A DNA stretch of 64,000 bases from CAZSSM01 sp964609385 (GTDB lineage: Bacteria > Planctomycetota > Planctomycetia > Isosphaerales > Isosphaeraceae), in contig CAZSSM010000003.1 in the NCBI GenBank assembly GCA_964609385.1, positions 97,690-161,689 of the forward strand, read 5' to 3'. The notes below the pieces were generated by a model. That model was not told the origin of the DNA. It saw nothing but the letters and a program-made list of their open reading frames with translations, and did not search any database. The translations under genes and the position numbers were made by a program. Positions 54,024-64,000 of the stretch are shown piece by piece. Position 1 is the first letter of the stretch. Every line of letters starts with the position of its first letter.

Positions 54024-55196
54024 TTACGGTCCGGCCGCAATCGAGGTGACGGCCTCGGCCGCACCCATGCCGGTGGTCAGGACCGACCAGAGAACACCAG
54101 CGGCGATGGCCGAGCCGATCACGCCGGCGACGTTCGGGGCCATCGCATGCATCAGCAGGAAGTTGTTCGGATCTTCGTGCTGACCGACATGCTGGACCAC
54201 CCGCGCTGAGTCGGGAACTGCTGAGACGCCCGCGGCGCCCACCAACGGATTGATCTTCTCTTTGAGGAAGAGGTTCATCAGCTTGGCGAACAGGATCCCG
54301 CTGGCCGTGGCAATGGCGAAGGCCAACGCGCCCAGAGCGAAGATCAGGACCGACTGGAACTTCAAGAACGTCTGCGCTTGTGTGCTGGCGCCAACGGAGA
54401 ATCCCAGCAAGATCGTCACGATGTCGATCATCGCGTTGCGTGCTGTGTTGGCCAAGCGATCGGTGACCAAGCTCTCTTTGAGAAGGTTGCCGAAGAAAAG
54501 CATCCCGATCAGGACGATTGCCCCCGGCGCGATCAGCCCACAGATCAGAAAGGCCAAGATGGGGAACAAGATCCGTTCACGCTTGCTGACTTGACGCGGA
54601 GGGGCCATCTTGATCCGCATCTCCTCCTTGCTGCAGAGGAGCCGCATGATCGGCGGTTGGATGACCGGGACTAGTGCCATATAGCTGTAGGCGGCGATGG
54701 CGATCGCCCCGAGCAACTCGGGCGCGAGTTTGGCCGAGAGGAAGATCGCTGTGGGGCCGTCGGCCCCGCCGATGATCCCGATCGCCCCGGCTTGCGAGGG
54801 CGTGAAACCCAGGAACATCGCGCCGATGAGCGTCAGGAAGATGCCGAACTGCGCCGCGGCCCCCAAAAGAACCAACTTCGGGTTGGATAGCATGGTCGAG
54901 AAGTCGGTCATCGCCCCGATCCCCAGGAAGATCAATGGCGGGAAGACCCCCTGACGGACCCCGAAGTAGATGTAAGAAAGCACACTGTCTTGGTCGTAGA
55001 CGCTCAGCGCCATTCCCTCGATGTACGGGATGTTTCCGACGACGACTCCGAAACCGATCGGCAGAAGCAGTAGAGGTTCATAGTTCTTGATGATCGCCAA
55101 GGCGACGAACACGAGGCCGATGAGGATCATCAACAGGTTGGACCAGGTCATCAAGGCAAACCCGGTCGATTGGAGGAACTTGAAAACGATATCCAT
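54024..55196 (-). CDS. mmdB: Na+-translocating decarboxylase beta subunit (methylmalonyl-CoA decarboxylase)
   Basis: This 390-residue integral membrane protein is the Na+ channel and decarboxylation subunit of the OadB/MmdB/GcdB family. Typical motifs include 'LLLLPIGFGVVVGNIP', 'PPLIFLGIGAMTDFSTMLSN', 'GIIGGADGPTAIFLSAKLAP', 'YSYMALVPVIQPPIM' and 'GAAGVSAVPDSARV', including the conserved D in 'GGADGPT' that binds Na+. About nine to eleven membrane segments are visible. It takes CO2 from carboxybiotin and couples its release to outward Na+ movement. It is last of four co-oriented subunit genes (58087 to 54024). The presence of mutase and epimerase genes next door makes methylmalonyl-CoA, rather than oxaloacetate or glutaconyl-CoA, the probable substrate. 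Confidence 0.93.
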   Translation of the reverse strand: MDIVFKFLQSTGFALMTWSNLLMILIGLVFVALAIIKNYEPLLLLPIGFGVVVGNIPYIEGMALSVYDQDSVLSYIYFGVRQGVFPPLIFLGIGAMTDFSTMLSNPKLVLLGAAAQFGIFLTLIGAMFLGFTPSQAGAIGIIGGADGPTAIFLSAKLAPELLGAIAIAAYSYMALVPVIQPPIMRLLCSKEEMRIKMAPPRQVSKRERILFPILAFLICGLIAPGAIVLIGMLFFGNLLKESLVTDRLANTARNAMIDIVTILLGFSVGASTQAQTFLKFQSVLIFALGALAFAIATASGILFAKLMNLFLKEKINPLVGAAGVSAVPDSARVVQHVGQHEDPNNFLLMHAMAPNVAGVIGSAIAAGVLWSVLTTGMGAAEAVTSIAAGP

Positions 55197-55290
55197 GGCG
55201 TCGACGACTCATCGAAGAGGGGCGTGGGGGAACCATTCAGAGGAACGGGAAGGGACGAGACACTCCCCGGAGATCGACCGGGACCTGCCG

Positions 55291-55746
55291 TCACGAACTG
55301 GAGCCGATGAGGATCAGTTCTTGTCCTTGATTGACGGAGTCGCCGGGACCGACCTTGATCTCGACGACGGTGCCGTCGAACGTGCCGCGGATCTCATTTT
55401 CCATCTTCATCGCCTCGAGCTTGAGCAGGGGCTGGCCGGCCTTGACGGTGTCGCCCTCCTTAACGAAGACCTCCAGGACAGCGCCTGGGATCGGGGCGGT
55501 CACGGCGCCGTTGCCTGGCGAGGAGGCTGTCGGCGGCTTGGCGGGTGCGGCGGCCGAGGCTGGCCGAGCCGGGCTGGCCGTGGGAGCCACGCTGGGATTG
55601 ATCGGCATCGGCGTCCCCGAGATGACCTCGTCGATGGCAATGGTGATCTCCTGGCCATCGATCTCGAGGATCGCATCGCTGACGCTGAGGTCCTTGACCT
55701 TCACTTGGATTGGTTTGCCGTTAATCAAAAACTTATATTGGCGCAT
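55291..55746 (-). CDS. mmdC: biotin carboxyl carrier subunit of the decarboxylase
   Basis: This 151-residue protein has an N-terminal small domain ('YKFLINGKPIQVKVKDLS'), a long Ala/Pro linker (about residues 46-80) and a C-terminal biotinyl domain with the attachment motif 'LEAMKMENEIRGTFDGTVVE'; the lysine in A-M-K-M receives biotin. The flexible Pro/Ala linker is normal for carriers of this group and lets the biotin arm move between the carboxyltransferase and the membrane beta subunit. It lies between the gamma and beta subunit genes. A biotin ligase is not in the window. Sequence and length fit MmdC/GcdC. Confidence 0.93.
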   Translation of the reverse strand: MRQYKFLINGKPIQVKVKDLSVSDAILEIDGQEITIAIDEVISGTPMPINPSVAPTASPARPASAAAPAKPPTASSPGNGAVTAPIPGAVLEVFVKEGDTVKAGQPLLKLEAMKMENEIRGTFDGTVVEIKVGPGDSVNQGQELILIGSSS

Positions 55747-55893
55747 GGATCGCTCAGAGACGGGCGGAGGGATGGAGGCGAGGGCTTACGTCGGTCGACC
55801 GTGAGTCCCACGTCGGATCGAAGGGGATCGTCGGAAGTCGGTTCAGTCGATGGTCTGTCGACAGCCGATGAGATCTCTCGGCGTCACATCGGT

Positions 55894-56463
55894 TTACATC
55901 CGGGTAGAGAGCCGTCGCATCTTGCCCACCACCCCCCAGACGTTCTGTCGACGCGACTCATCGATGGTGATCCGGGACTGGCCGCGGATCCGCGTTAACT
56001 CCATGTGGACAACCAGGGCAACGGCCGCGGCGGTCTCGGGAGGCAAATGCTCGGGAATCGTGCCGGGTCCGGACGACGCTTCGATCTTGGCGTGGGCTGA
56101 TGTCGTCGACGGCGATGAGCCGCGAGGGCGGCGTGGGGCTAATCGACGATCGAGGATCTTGAGCAGCTTGGGTAGGAAGGCGATCATGAGGCTGATCGAC
56201 AGAAGGCCCAGAAAGACGATTGTCATCCCGGTGATCGTGATCGGGATGGCGTTGCCCTCGACAACGCGATCGAAGCTGAAGGCAAACTGGAACGTCTCCG
56301 CAGCCGTTTCGTTGGTGGATATCAAGCTCGGGTCGATCGGCGGCAGAGCTCCAGCGTCGCTGAGGTCTGTCGTGTCGACATCGACGGAGGGGACAGCATC
56401 GGCTTGCGGCGGGGGCGAGGATGAGGCGGGTGACTGCATGCGCGTGGAGACTCCGGGGCACAT
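55894..56463 (-). CDS. mmdD: OadG-like gamma (membrane anchor) subunit of the decarboxylase
   Basis: This protein of about 181-189 residues has one transmembrane helix ('PITITGMTIVFLGLLSISLM') preceded by a periplasmic Pro/Ser-rich N-terminus. A cytoplasmic tail follows with 'LPKLLKILDRRLAPRRP' and a helical end ('PPETAAAVALVVHMELTRIR'). Oad/Mmd gamma subunits have the same plan: one helix, a G-M-x-x-V-F motif and a linker that joins the carboxyltransferase to the membrane. Sequence similarity is low in this family, so position between the alpha and biotin-carrier genes is part of the evidence. The start may be ATG 56463 or ATG 56439. It is longer at both ends than typical gamma subunits. Confidence 0.75.
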   Translation of the reverse strand: MCPGVSTRMQSPASSSPPPQADAVPSVDVDTTDLSDAGALPPIDPSLISTNETAAETFQFAFSFDRVVEGNAIPITITGMTIVFLGLLSISLMIAFLPKLLKILDRRLAPRRPRGSSPSTTSAHAKIEASSGPGTIPEHLPPETAAAVALVVHMELTRIRGQSRITIDESRRQNVWGVVGKMRRLSTRM

Positions 56464-56539
56464 GGTGGTCCGGTTCGGTCAGACAGGTCGGACCGGACCT
56501 GATTCGACCGACCCGATCCGGCCCGATCCGATGATCCGA

Positions 56540-58087
<1,548 letters not shown>

Positions 58088-58188
58088 GAGTCGCCTGGGG
58101 ACCTCCCGTGATGCCGGTGGAGCGAGCCGTTGGGTCTCGGAATCTGGGCTTGATGGCGAACGAGTCCGAGCCGACTCCAACGGAGCTT

Positions 58189-58476
58189 TCAGCCGTTGTA
58201 GTAAACCTGATAGAGCGTCTCTTGGCCGGTGATCGCGTCGACTTGGGCTTGCAACGCTGCGCGTTCTCCACTGGCCAGCCAGGCGTCCCAGTGTTCCAGC
58301 GAATCCCACGTGCTGATAACCAGAACCTCTTGGGGATCGTCTGCGTTGATCAGCGTCTCTCCTGAGATGTAGCCCGGTTGGGCCATCGCTAGGCTCCGGA
58401 GTTGTTGGAGCAACGGCCGGAGCAACTCAACGCGATCGTCGGGGACTCGTCGTTGGATGATAATCTTGGTATTCAT
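58189..58476 (-). CDS. ABM (antibiotic biosynthesis monooxygenase) domain protein
   Basis: This 95-residue protein begins at ATG 58476 ('MNTKIIIQRRVPDDRVELLR') with a G-rich site eight bases upstream and has the ABM ferredoxin-like pattern ('LRSLAMAQPGYISGETLINA', 'VLVISTWDSLEHWDAWLAS', then 'YYNG' at the end). Members of this fold include small quinol monooxygenases and haem-degrading proteins, but many have no known activity. It precedes the decarboxylase operon on the same strand by about 100 bases and may share its promoter. Function uncertain. Confidence 0.8.
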   Translation of the reverse strand: MNTKIIIQRRVPDDRVELLRPLLQQLRSLAMAQPGYISGETLINADDPQEVLVISTWDSLEHWDAWLASGERAALQAQVDAITGQETLYQVYYNG

Positions 58477-58961
58477 GAAGTTGCCCCCAAATCGTGTCCC
58501 GGGATCTCCGAAACCCACGTCGCGTCGACGTGCGTTTGGAAATTGACGTGCCCGGATGGTTCGGAAGGCGCTGTGCGTCGCGGCACGACGTCATTGCGAT
58601 TGGCCCTCGGCAACGATCGGCCGTGGTCCTCATCAGGGCCTCATGGGTTCACTATGAGGGCTCTGATCGGGTCGATCAAGCGTTTCCCGAGTCCGAGCTT
58701 CAGTTTCATCGAGCCTTCATCGGGTCGACTCACGTCCGGTCGATCCGCACAAACTTGATGCACTGGTTGCGCCGTGACCACTCGGCGCAGAATCTGGGAA
58801 GGCGTCCCTGTTTCCTTTGAACGCGGAGGGAGGATCGGCCATGATGGTTGGAGATCGTATGGATTTCGACCCGGTCCTCACCGCGATCGATGCGGGTTGC
58901 TGGATCCCGTTGGGCTTCCCGTGACCTGGCCGAAACGCTTTTTCCCTGAAGGAGTCGACTC
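58477..58961. other. divergent intergenic region between the decarboxylase side and the epimerase side
   Basis: About 485 bases hold no protein-like frame. Promoters for both directions should be here. I looked for a cobalamin riboswitch, because the mutase needs B12, and did not see the conserved B12-box pattern. No strong hairpin was found. Confidence 0.45.
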
Positions 58962-59381
58962 ATGAAACCCGTTCATGCGATCAATCATATTGGGATCGCT
59001 GTCAAAAGCCTTGATGAACAACGACCTTTCTACGAAACAACCTTAGGGGCAATCTTTGAGGGGGTCGAGGAGGTGGCTGACCAGAAGGTCCGGGTCGCCT
59101 TCTACAAGGTCGGCGATGTCCGACTGGAGTTGCTGGAGCCGACCGACGAGTCGAGCCCGATCGCGGTCTTTCTCGAGAAGCGGGGACCAGGCCTGCATCA
59201 TGTTGCTTACACCGTCGATGACCTGTCGGCGCGGATCGCCGAGCTGAAGGAGGCAGGGCTCCGAATGATTGACGAGCAACCGAGGCCGGGCGCGCACCAC
59301 ACCCAGATCGCCTTTGTCCACCCAAAAGCCAGTCTCGGCGTGCTTACCGAACTCTGCGAGCCTATGGGCAACAACACCTGA
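58962..59381 (+). CDS. mce: methylmalonyl-CoA epimerase
   Basis: This 139-residue vicinal-oxygen-chelate enzyme interconverts (R)- and (S)-methylmalonyl-CoA, linking mutase and decarboxylase. Motifs: 'INHIGIAVKSLDEQRPFYET' with the first metal His, 'VRVAFYKVGDVRLELLEPTD', 'GPGLHHVAYTVDDLSARIAE' with the second His, and 'GVLTELCEP' with the Glu ligand. AAGGAG is eight bases before the ATG. It starts the plus-strand half of the propionate module. Length and motifs are canonical. Confidence 0.96.
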   Translation: MKPVHAINHIGIAVKSLDEQRPFYETTLGAIFEGVEEVADQKVRVAFYKVGDVRLELLEPTDESSPIAVFLEKRGPGLHHVAYTVDDLSARIAELKEAGLRMIDEQPRPGAHHTQIAFVHPKASLGVLTELCEPMGNNT

Positions 59382-59552
59382 GTCGCAGGTGCCGAGAAGG
59401 CCAGCCTCGAACAAAACATGGTCGACACCTTGGTCAAGGTACACGACAATAGCGTTGATGGTAGACGTTCGCCCTTATGTTTGAAACACTTTTCGTTTAC
59501 AGTTTGCTCGTCTGCAATCTTTTCGATTCATGCTTGAAGGAGCTTTCTGGGG

Positions 59553-61070
59553 ATGGCGACGGTATCCGGTTTCCCGGTCCTCAACGCCGACGAAGCGGCG
59601 GGCCTGATCGACGATGGTTCGCTGGTGGGCTTCAGTGGGTTCACTCCAGCCGGCGCGGCAAAGGCCGTACCACTCGCCTTGGCCTCGCGGGCCGAGCGGT
59701 TACACAGCGACGGCCTCCCCTATCAACTCCGCGTGCTCACTGGAGCATCGACCGGTGAAGACCTTGACGAAGCATTGGCACGCGCTGAGGCGATCGCCTG
59801 GCGCGCGCCCTATCAGAGTTCCGCAACGCTCCGCAAACAGGTCAACGCCGGTCGTGCCCAGTTCGTCGACATGCACCTCTCGACCGTCCCGTCGATGGTT
59901 GCCGCCGGACACTTTGGTCGCCTTGACTGGGCGGTCATCGAAGCTACCGATGTCACCGCTGACGGTCGTGTTTATTTAACCACATCGATTGGGGGATCTC
60001 CCACCTTTCTCAAGTATGCCGATCGCGTGATTTTGGAGGTCAATCGGCGGCCACCCCCAAGGCTCAGCCAGATGGCTGACATCGTCGTCTTGCCTCCCCC
60101 TCATCAACGTCAGCCGCTGCCCATCAGCGATCCACTCGACAAGATCGGTTTCCCCTATGCCTCGGTCGATCCATCGAAGATTGTCGGCGTGGTCGAAACT
60201 GATCTGACCGATCGCGTCCCTGCCTTTAGTCCCCCCGACGCGATCAGCCGCAAGATCGCCGAACACGTCGTTCGCTTTCTCATCGACGAGATGCGCGCTG
60301 GACGAGTCCCTGAAGGTTTTCTCCCGCTCCAAGCCGGAGTCGGTAACGTCGCCAACGCGGTGATGGAAGGACTCGGTCGCGAGCCCGCCATCCCACCCTT
60401 TGCTATGTATTCGGAGGTCTTTCAAGACTCACTCCTGGACCTCATGAATCAAGGGAAACTCACCGGGATCAGCACGACCAGCTTGACCCTCAGCGACTCG
60501 GTGATGGCCGATTTCTTCACCAACCTCGACGACTACGTTAAACGCGTTGTGCTCCGCCCCCAGGAACTCTCCAATAATCCTGAGGTGATTCGTAGACTCG
60601 GAGTGATCGCACTCAACACGGCCCTGGAGGTCGACATCTACGGGCACGTCAATTCCACGCACGTCTGTGGAACGAAGATAATCAACGGAATCGGTGGAAG
60701 CGGTGACTTCGCACGGAATGCCGCGGTACCTATCTTCATGTGCCCTTCGATCGTCAAGGGAGGTAAGATCAGCTCAATCGTTCCGATGGCCAGCCATATT
60801 GACCATAGTGAGCACTCAACGCGTGTGATCGTGACCGAGCAAGGGCTCGCCGACCTCCGAGGTCTCAGCGCAGAGGACCGCGCTAAGACGATCATCGATC
60901 AGTGTGCCCACCCGGCCTTCCGCGACTATCTCCACCGATACCGCGAATTGGCGACCGTCGGGCATATCTGCCATGACCTCGATCGTTGCTTTGAGCTACA
61001 TCGGAACCTTCTCCAGCATGGCGCGATGCTGCCCGACCTGGACCTCAGCGGGTTGACCCCCGAGGATTGA
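59553..61070 (+). CDS. succinyl-CoA:acetate/propionate CoA-transferase (acetyl-CoA hydrolase family)
   Basis: This 505-residue enzyme is of the acetyl-CoA hydrolase/transferase family (Cat1/ScpC/AarC). It has 'GSLVGFSGFTPAGAAKAVPL' at the N-terminus, 'LQAGVGNVANAVMEGLG', the catalytic-Glu strand 'MYSEVFQDSLLDLM' (E288), 'HVNSTHVCGTKIINGIGGSG' followed by DFARNA, and 'GLADLRGLSAEDRAKTIID'. In propionate-forming pathways it moves CoA from propionyl-CoA to succinate, releasing propionate and regenerating succinyl-CoA without ATP. An acetate-specific enzyme (SCACT) has the same fold, so substrate choice comes from the neighbours: epimerase before it and the mutase genes after it. It would close the cycle with the mutase and decarboxylase. 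Confidence 0.9.
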   Translation: MATVSGFPVLNADEAAGLIDDGSLVGFSGFTPAGAAKAVPLALASRAERLHSDGLPYQLRVLTGASTGEDLDEALARAEAIAWRAPYQSSATLRKQVNAGRAQFVDMHLSTVPSMVAAGHFGRLDWAVIEATDVTADGRVYLTTSIGGSPTFLKYADRVILEVNRRPPPRLSQMADIVVLPPPHQRQPLPISDPLDKIGFPYASVDPSKIVGVVETDLTDRVPAFSPPDAISRKIAEHVVRFLIDEMRAGRVPEGFLPLQAGVGNVANAVMEGLGREPAIPPFAMYSEVFQDSLLDLMNQGKLTGISTTSLTLSDSVMADFFTNLDDYVKRVVLRPQELSNNPEVIRRLGVIALNTALEVDIYGHVNSTHVCGTKIINGIGGSGDFARNAAVPIFMCPSIVKGGKISSIVPMASHIDHSEHSTRVIVTEQGLADLRGLSAEDRAKTIIDQCAHPAFRDYLHRYRELATVGHICHDLDRCFELHRNLLQHGAMLPDLDLSGLTPED

Positions 61071-61194
61071 CCCAGGCTGACGAACCGATGACGATCAACG
61101 GGCGTCTCGTCCATACCAGCCCCATCGTTGGGGCCGGAGCCGGGCGAGTCGTCGTAGGGCGAACGGTCCCCAGAGCCTTGGAGGAATCGGACCG

Positions 61195-63342
61195 ATGGCA
61201 GTTGAGGGCGAGTTCAGCGTCGCCGGCGCCTTTCCGCCGGCCACCTACGAGCAATGGCGCGCGCTGGCCGAGCGCGATCTCAAAGGCGCGCCGTTCGAAA
61301 AAAAGTTAATTACCCACACCTATGAAGGTTTAGATATTCCACCAGTCTACACAAGGAATGACTGGCCAAGTCACCTCGATTCGTCCGGATTACCCGGTCG
61401 GCCACCTTACACGCGGGGAAGTCAATCCGTCGGCGCCGTCGTTCATGGCTGGGACGTCCGCCAGGAGCACCGCCATCCCTCCGTCGAGTTCGGCAACACC
61501 GAGATCCTCGACGAGTTGATGAAGGGCGACACCTCGCTGCTGATTCACCTCGACGGCGCTGCCCGCTCCGGTCGCGACAGCGACCATCCCGACGTGGCCC
61601 ATACTGCCGGCAGCGACGGCGTCATGCTCAGCTCGATGGAGGACCTCGATGAGCTCCTCAAGAACGTCCAACTCGAGTTGATCCAAGTCGCCTTCGAGCC
61701 GGGCGCAGCGTTCCTCCCGGTCGCCTCGTTAATGATCGGGCTCTGGCGACGTCGAGGGCTTCAAACCGACCAGATCCGAGGTGCCTTCGAGGCCGATCCG
61801 CTGGGCACCCTAGCCCGTGAAGGTTCTCTGCCCGTCACACTCGATCAGTCGCTCGATCAGATGGCGGACCTCTCCTCATGGACCGCTGCGCACCTGCCCG
61901 GCGTTACCGCTGTGGCCGTCGACACCAGCCCCTACCATGACGCCGGCGCCAACTCGGTCCAGGACCTGGCCTTCTCGATGGCCACCGCCGTGACATATCT
62001 TCGACGAATGACCGATCGCGGCCTTTCCGTCGATGCGGCTTGCCGTCAGATCCTCTTCAGCTACTCCATCGGCTGTAATCTCTTCCTGGCCCTGGCCAAG
62101 CTCCGTGCTGCTCGTCGACTCTGGGACCGGATCGGCCTGGCATGTGGCGCCTCGGAGGAAGCGAGGGCCATGACCATGCATGTACGCACCTCGATGCGGG
62201 TCATGACCGCACGCGACCCCTGGGTCAACATGCTTCGGACCACCGTCGAGGCCTTCGCCGCAGCCATCGGCGGCGCCCAGAGCATCACTGTGGCCCCCTT
62301 CGACGCGGTCATCGGCCTGCCCAACGCCTTCAGCCGACGGATCGCACGGAACACCCAACTCATCCTTCAGGAGGAATCGCACGTCAACCGCGTCATCGAC
62401 CCGGCTGGCGGCTCCTGGTATGTCGAATCGCTGACCGATCAGCTCACCGAACGTGCCTGGGACTTCTTTCAGCAGATTGAGAGCCATGGAGGGATGGCCG
62501 AGGCGGTCCGGGACGGCTGGGCTGCCGAGCAGGTCGCTCAGGCTTTTGCTCCGCGACTCAAAAATCTCGGTCGTCGCAAAGACGCCATCACCGGCGTCAG
62601 CGAGTTCCCCGACCTCCATGAAGAGGCCTTGGAACGGACGCCGCCCGACCTCGGTGCGCTCCGGCGACAGGCTGACCAGCGGCTCGCAGATCAACGTGCC
62701 CGCGCCGATGCCGGCGAGCCTCTCGGACGACTCCAGGGGCTCGCTTCCGATCCAAACCGCGACCCGGACACTTTGATCGAGACCCTCATCGAGGCTGCGT
62801 CTCGAGGGGCAACCCTCGGCGAACTGTCGTCGACGTTCTTCGATTCAGGTCCTAGTGAGGCGATCCGACGGTTCGAACTTAACCGCTTCGCCGCCCCATT
62901 CGAAGAACTCCGAGACGCTAGCGATGCTTTCCAGATCACCAGCGGTCACCGCCCCCAGGTCTTCCTCGTCAACCTTGGCACCATTGCCGAGCATACGGCT
63001 CGGGCCACCTACACCGTCAACTTGATGGAGGCCGGCGGTATCGAGCCTCTGACCAACGACGGGTTTGCTCCCTCCGATCCCAGTGCGGCCGTCAACGCCT
63101 TCCGCGACAGCGGCGCCTCGGTGGCGATCCTCTGCTCGACCGACAAGATCTATCCCGAGGTCGTGGCGACGATCGTTCCTCAGCTCAAGCAGGCCGGCGC
63201 CGAGCGGGTCGTCCTGGCCGGTCGCCCCGGACAACAGGAGGCGGCGTTCCGCGACGCAGGCGTCGATGAGTTCATCTTTATCGGTTGCAACGCCTTGGAC
63301 ATTCTCAAATCCTTGATGCGCACTCTGGGGGCCATCACATGA
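61195..63342 (+). CDS. mutA: methylmalonyl-CoA mutase small (beta) subunit
   Basis: This 715-residue protein is the non-catalytic partner in heterodimeric methylmalonyl-CoA mutase. It has the mutase barrel ('QWRALAERDLKGAPFEKKLI', 'VNMLRTTVEAFAAAIGGAQS', 'PFDAVIGLPNAFSRRIARNT', 'ILQEESHVNRVIDPAGGSWY'). At the C-terminus the cobalamin-fold domain lacks the B12-ligating D-x-H-x-x-G: at that place it has 'LVNLGTIAEHTARA'. That loss is the rule for small subunits, so the active site lies in the large subunit. GAGG is about nine bases before the ATG, and the stop overlaps the start of the large-subunit gene (ATGA). It is 124 bases after the CoA-transferase gene. Confidence 0.93.
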   Translation: MAVEGEFSVAGAFPPATYEQWRALAERDLKGAPFEKKLITHTYEGLDIPPVYTRNDWPSHLDSSGLPGRPPYTRGSQSVGAVVHGWDVRQEHRHPSVEFGNTEILDELMKGDTSLLIHLDGAARSGRDSDHPDVAHTAGSDGVMLSSMEDLDELLKNVQLELIQVAFEPGAAFLPVASLMIGLWRRRGLQTDQIRGAFEADPLGTLAREGSLPVTLDQSLDQMADLSSWTAAHLPGVTAVAVDTSPYHDAGANSVQDLAFSMATAVTYLRRMTDRGLSVDAACRQILFSYSIGCNLFLALAKLRAARRLWDRIGLACGASEEARAMTMHVRTSMRVMTARDPWVNMLRTTVEAFAAAIGGAQSITVAPFDAVIGLPNAFSRRIARNTQLILQEESHVNRVIDPAGGSWYVESLTDQLTERAWDFFQQIESHGGMAEAVRDGWAAEQVAQAFAPRLKNLGRRKDAITGVSEFPDLHEEALERTPPDLGALRRQADQRLADQRARADAGEPLGRLQGLASDPNRDPDTLIETLIEAASRGATLGELSSTFFDSGPSEAIRRFELNRFAAPFEELRDASDAFQITSGHRPQVFLVNLGTIAEHTARATYTVNLMEAGGIEPLTNDGFAPSDPSAAVNAFRDSGASVAILCSTDKIYPEVVATIVPQLKQAGAERVVLAGRPGQQEAAFRDAGVDEFIFIGCNALDILKSLMRTLGAIT

Positions 63343-64000
63343 GCCCGATCCCCGACTTCCGGAACGTCCCGCTCCAACCCGACGCGCCCTCTCGATCGGC
63401 CGGGCCACTCGATACCGAAGCCCGGAATGCCTGGCGCGAGGCGATCGTCAGTGGCACCCGAATGGCTTGGGACGATCTGATCTGGAACACGCCCGAGGGG
63501 ATCCCCGTCGAGCCCCTCTACGCCGCCGCCCATCTCGATCCAGTCGACCACCTTGAGAGCATGCCCGGCGTCCCACCGTTTCTCCGCGGCCCTTATGCCA
63601 CGATGTACGCCCTGCGGCCCTGGACGATCCGCCAGTACGCCGGGTTCTCCACCGCCGAGCAGAGCAATGCCTTTTACCGGCGCGCCCTGGCTGCCGGCCA
63701 GAAAGGCCTCTCGATCGCCTTCGACCTGGCAACCCACCGTGGCTACGACTCGGACCATCCGCGAGTCCATGGTGACGTCGGTATGGCCGGCGTGGCCATC
63801 GACTCGATCCTCGACATGCGTCGGCTCTTCGACGGCATCCCGCTGGACCGGATGAGCGTCTCGATGACCATGAACGGCGCCGTCCTGCCGGTCATGGCCC
63901 TTTTCATCGTCGCCGCCGAGGAACAGGGCGTCCCCCCCCAAAAGCTCTCCGGCACGATCCAAAACGATATCCTCAAAGAGTATATCGTACGGAAAACGTA
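63339..64000 (+). CDS. mutB: methylmalonyl-CoA mutase large (alpha) subunit, 5' part (cut by window end)
   Basis: The frame starts in an ATGA overlap with mutA and runs off the window after about 220 residues. The visible part has the catalytic-subunit pattern: 'WNTPEGIPVEPLYAAAHLDP', 'GPYATMYALRPWTIRQYAGF', 'STAEQSNAFYRRALAAGQKG', 'SIAFDLATHRGYDSDHPRVH', 'GDVGMAGVAIDSILDMRRLF' and 'MSVSMTMNGAVLPVMALFIV'. It contains the Tyr in 'YAGFSTAE' that contacts the substrate. The enzyme rearranges succinyl-CoA and (R)-methylmalonyl-CoA with adenosylcobalamin. The B12-binding domain lies outside the window. Confidence 0.97.
   Translation, partial: MSPIPDFRNVPLQPDAPSRSAGPLDTEARNAWREAIVSGTRMAWDDLIWNTPEGIPVEPLYAAAHLDPVDHLESMPGVPPFLRGPYATMYALRPWTIRQYAGFSTAEQSNAFYRRALAAGQKGLSIAFDLATHRGYDSDHPRVHGDVGMAGVAIDSILDMRRLFDGIPLDRMSVSMTMNGAVLPVMALFIVAAEEQGVPPQKLSGTIQNDILKEYIVRKT

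Noticed and set aside
58477..58961. Cobalamin riboswitch before the mutase genes
   Set aside because: The conserved B12-box pattern was not found in this gap or before mutA.

Overview
The window looks like chromosomal DNA of a planctomycete, probably from the Isosphaera/Isosphaeraceae side of the phylum. The support is high G+C, secreted proteins with C-terminal PEP-CTERM anchors, a secreted protease with the N-terminal 'LEALESRTLL' signature typical of planctomycetes, an FGly sulfatase, DUF1080, DUF6807 and DUF4038 proteins, a Pro-rich protein with a planctomycete-type C-terminal domain, and rather loose gene spacing. The assignment rests on sequence recognition only. No tRNA, rRNA, CRISPR array or intact transposon was seen.

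Left part (1-14,500): an AddB/AddA-type recombination helicase-nuclease pair (5' end outside the window), a membrane metallophosphoesterase, a DUF6807 protein, a probably frameshifted gene with a domain resembling plant IQM proteins, a large PEP-CTERM surface protein, a divergent ECF sigma factor and a secreted FG-GAP protein.

Core 1 (14,540-21,150): a three-gene operon on the minus strand. It encodes a pentahaem fusion of a mono-haem cytochrome c with two di-haem peroxidases, a Tat-exported Rieske protein and an AioA/IdrA-type molybdopterin oxidoreductase. This gene set matches the iodate-reductase cluster (IdrA, IdrB, IdrP1, IdrP2) better than arsenite oxidase, and the two IdrP-like parts are joined in one polypeptide. 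Just beyond its 3' end lies the 5'-truncated end of a PEP-CTERM 5'-nucleotidase gene.

Core 2 (21,359-27,217): a compact minus-strand run of a winged-helix-like protein, a large P-loop ATPase, a membrane-anchored protein and an RbsA-like double ABC ATPase without permease. I cannot match the first three to a described system.

Middle (27,400-43,450): sulfatase, subtilisin-like protease, membrane protein plus polysaccharide flippase, a decayed DUF4058 gene, DUF1080 protein, IMP dehydrogenase, the Pro-rich protein, a DUF5060/DUF4038 glycosidase and a short HEAT-like fragment.

Core 3 (44,153-48,595): a 1,480-residue fusion of two globin-like domains, a nitric-oxide-synthase oxygenase domain and a complete FMN/FAD/NADPH reductase, resembling the cyanobacterial globin-NOS. 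Upstream of it is an M1 metallopeptidase fused to an outer-membrane barrel.

Right part (52,300-64,000): after a hypothetical protein and a glutathionyl-hydroquinone reductase comes a nearly complete succinate-to-propionate module. The four subunits of a Na+-pumping methylmalonyl-CoA decarboxylase are on the minus strand. Methylmalonyl-CoA epimerase, a succinyl-CoA:carboxylate CoA-transferase and both methylmalonyl-CoA mutase subunits are on the plus strand (the last is cut by the window edge). Together these would convert succinate to propionate and CO2 while exporting Na+.
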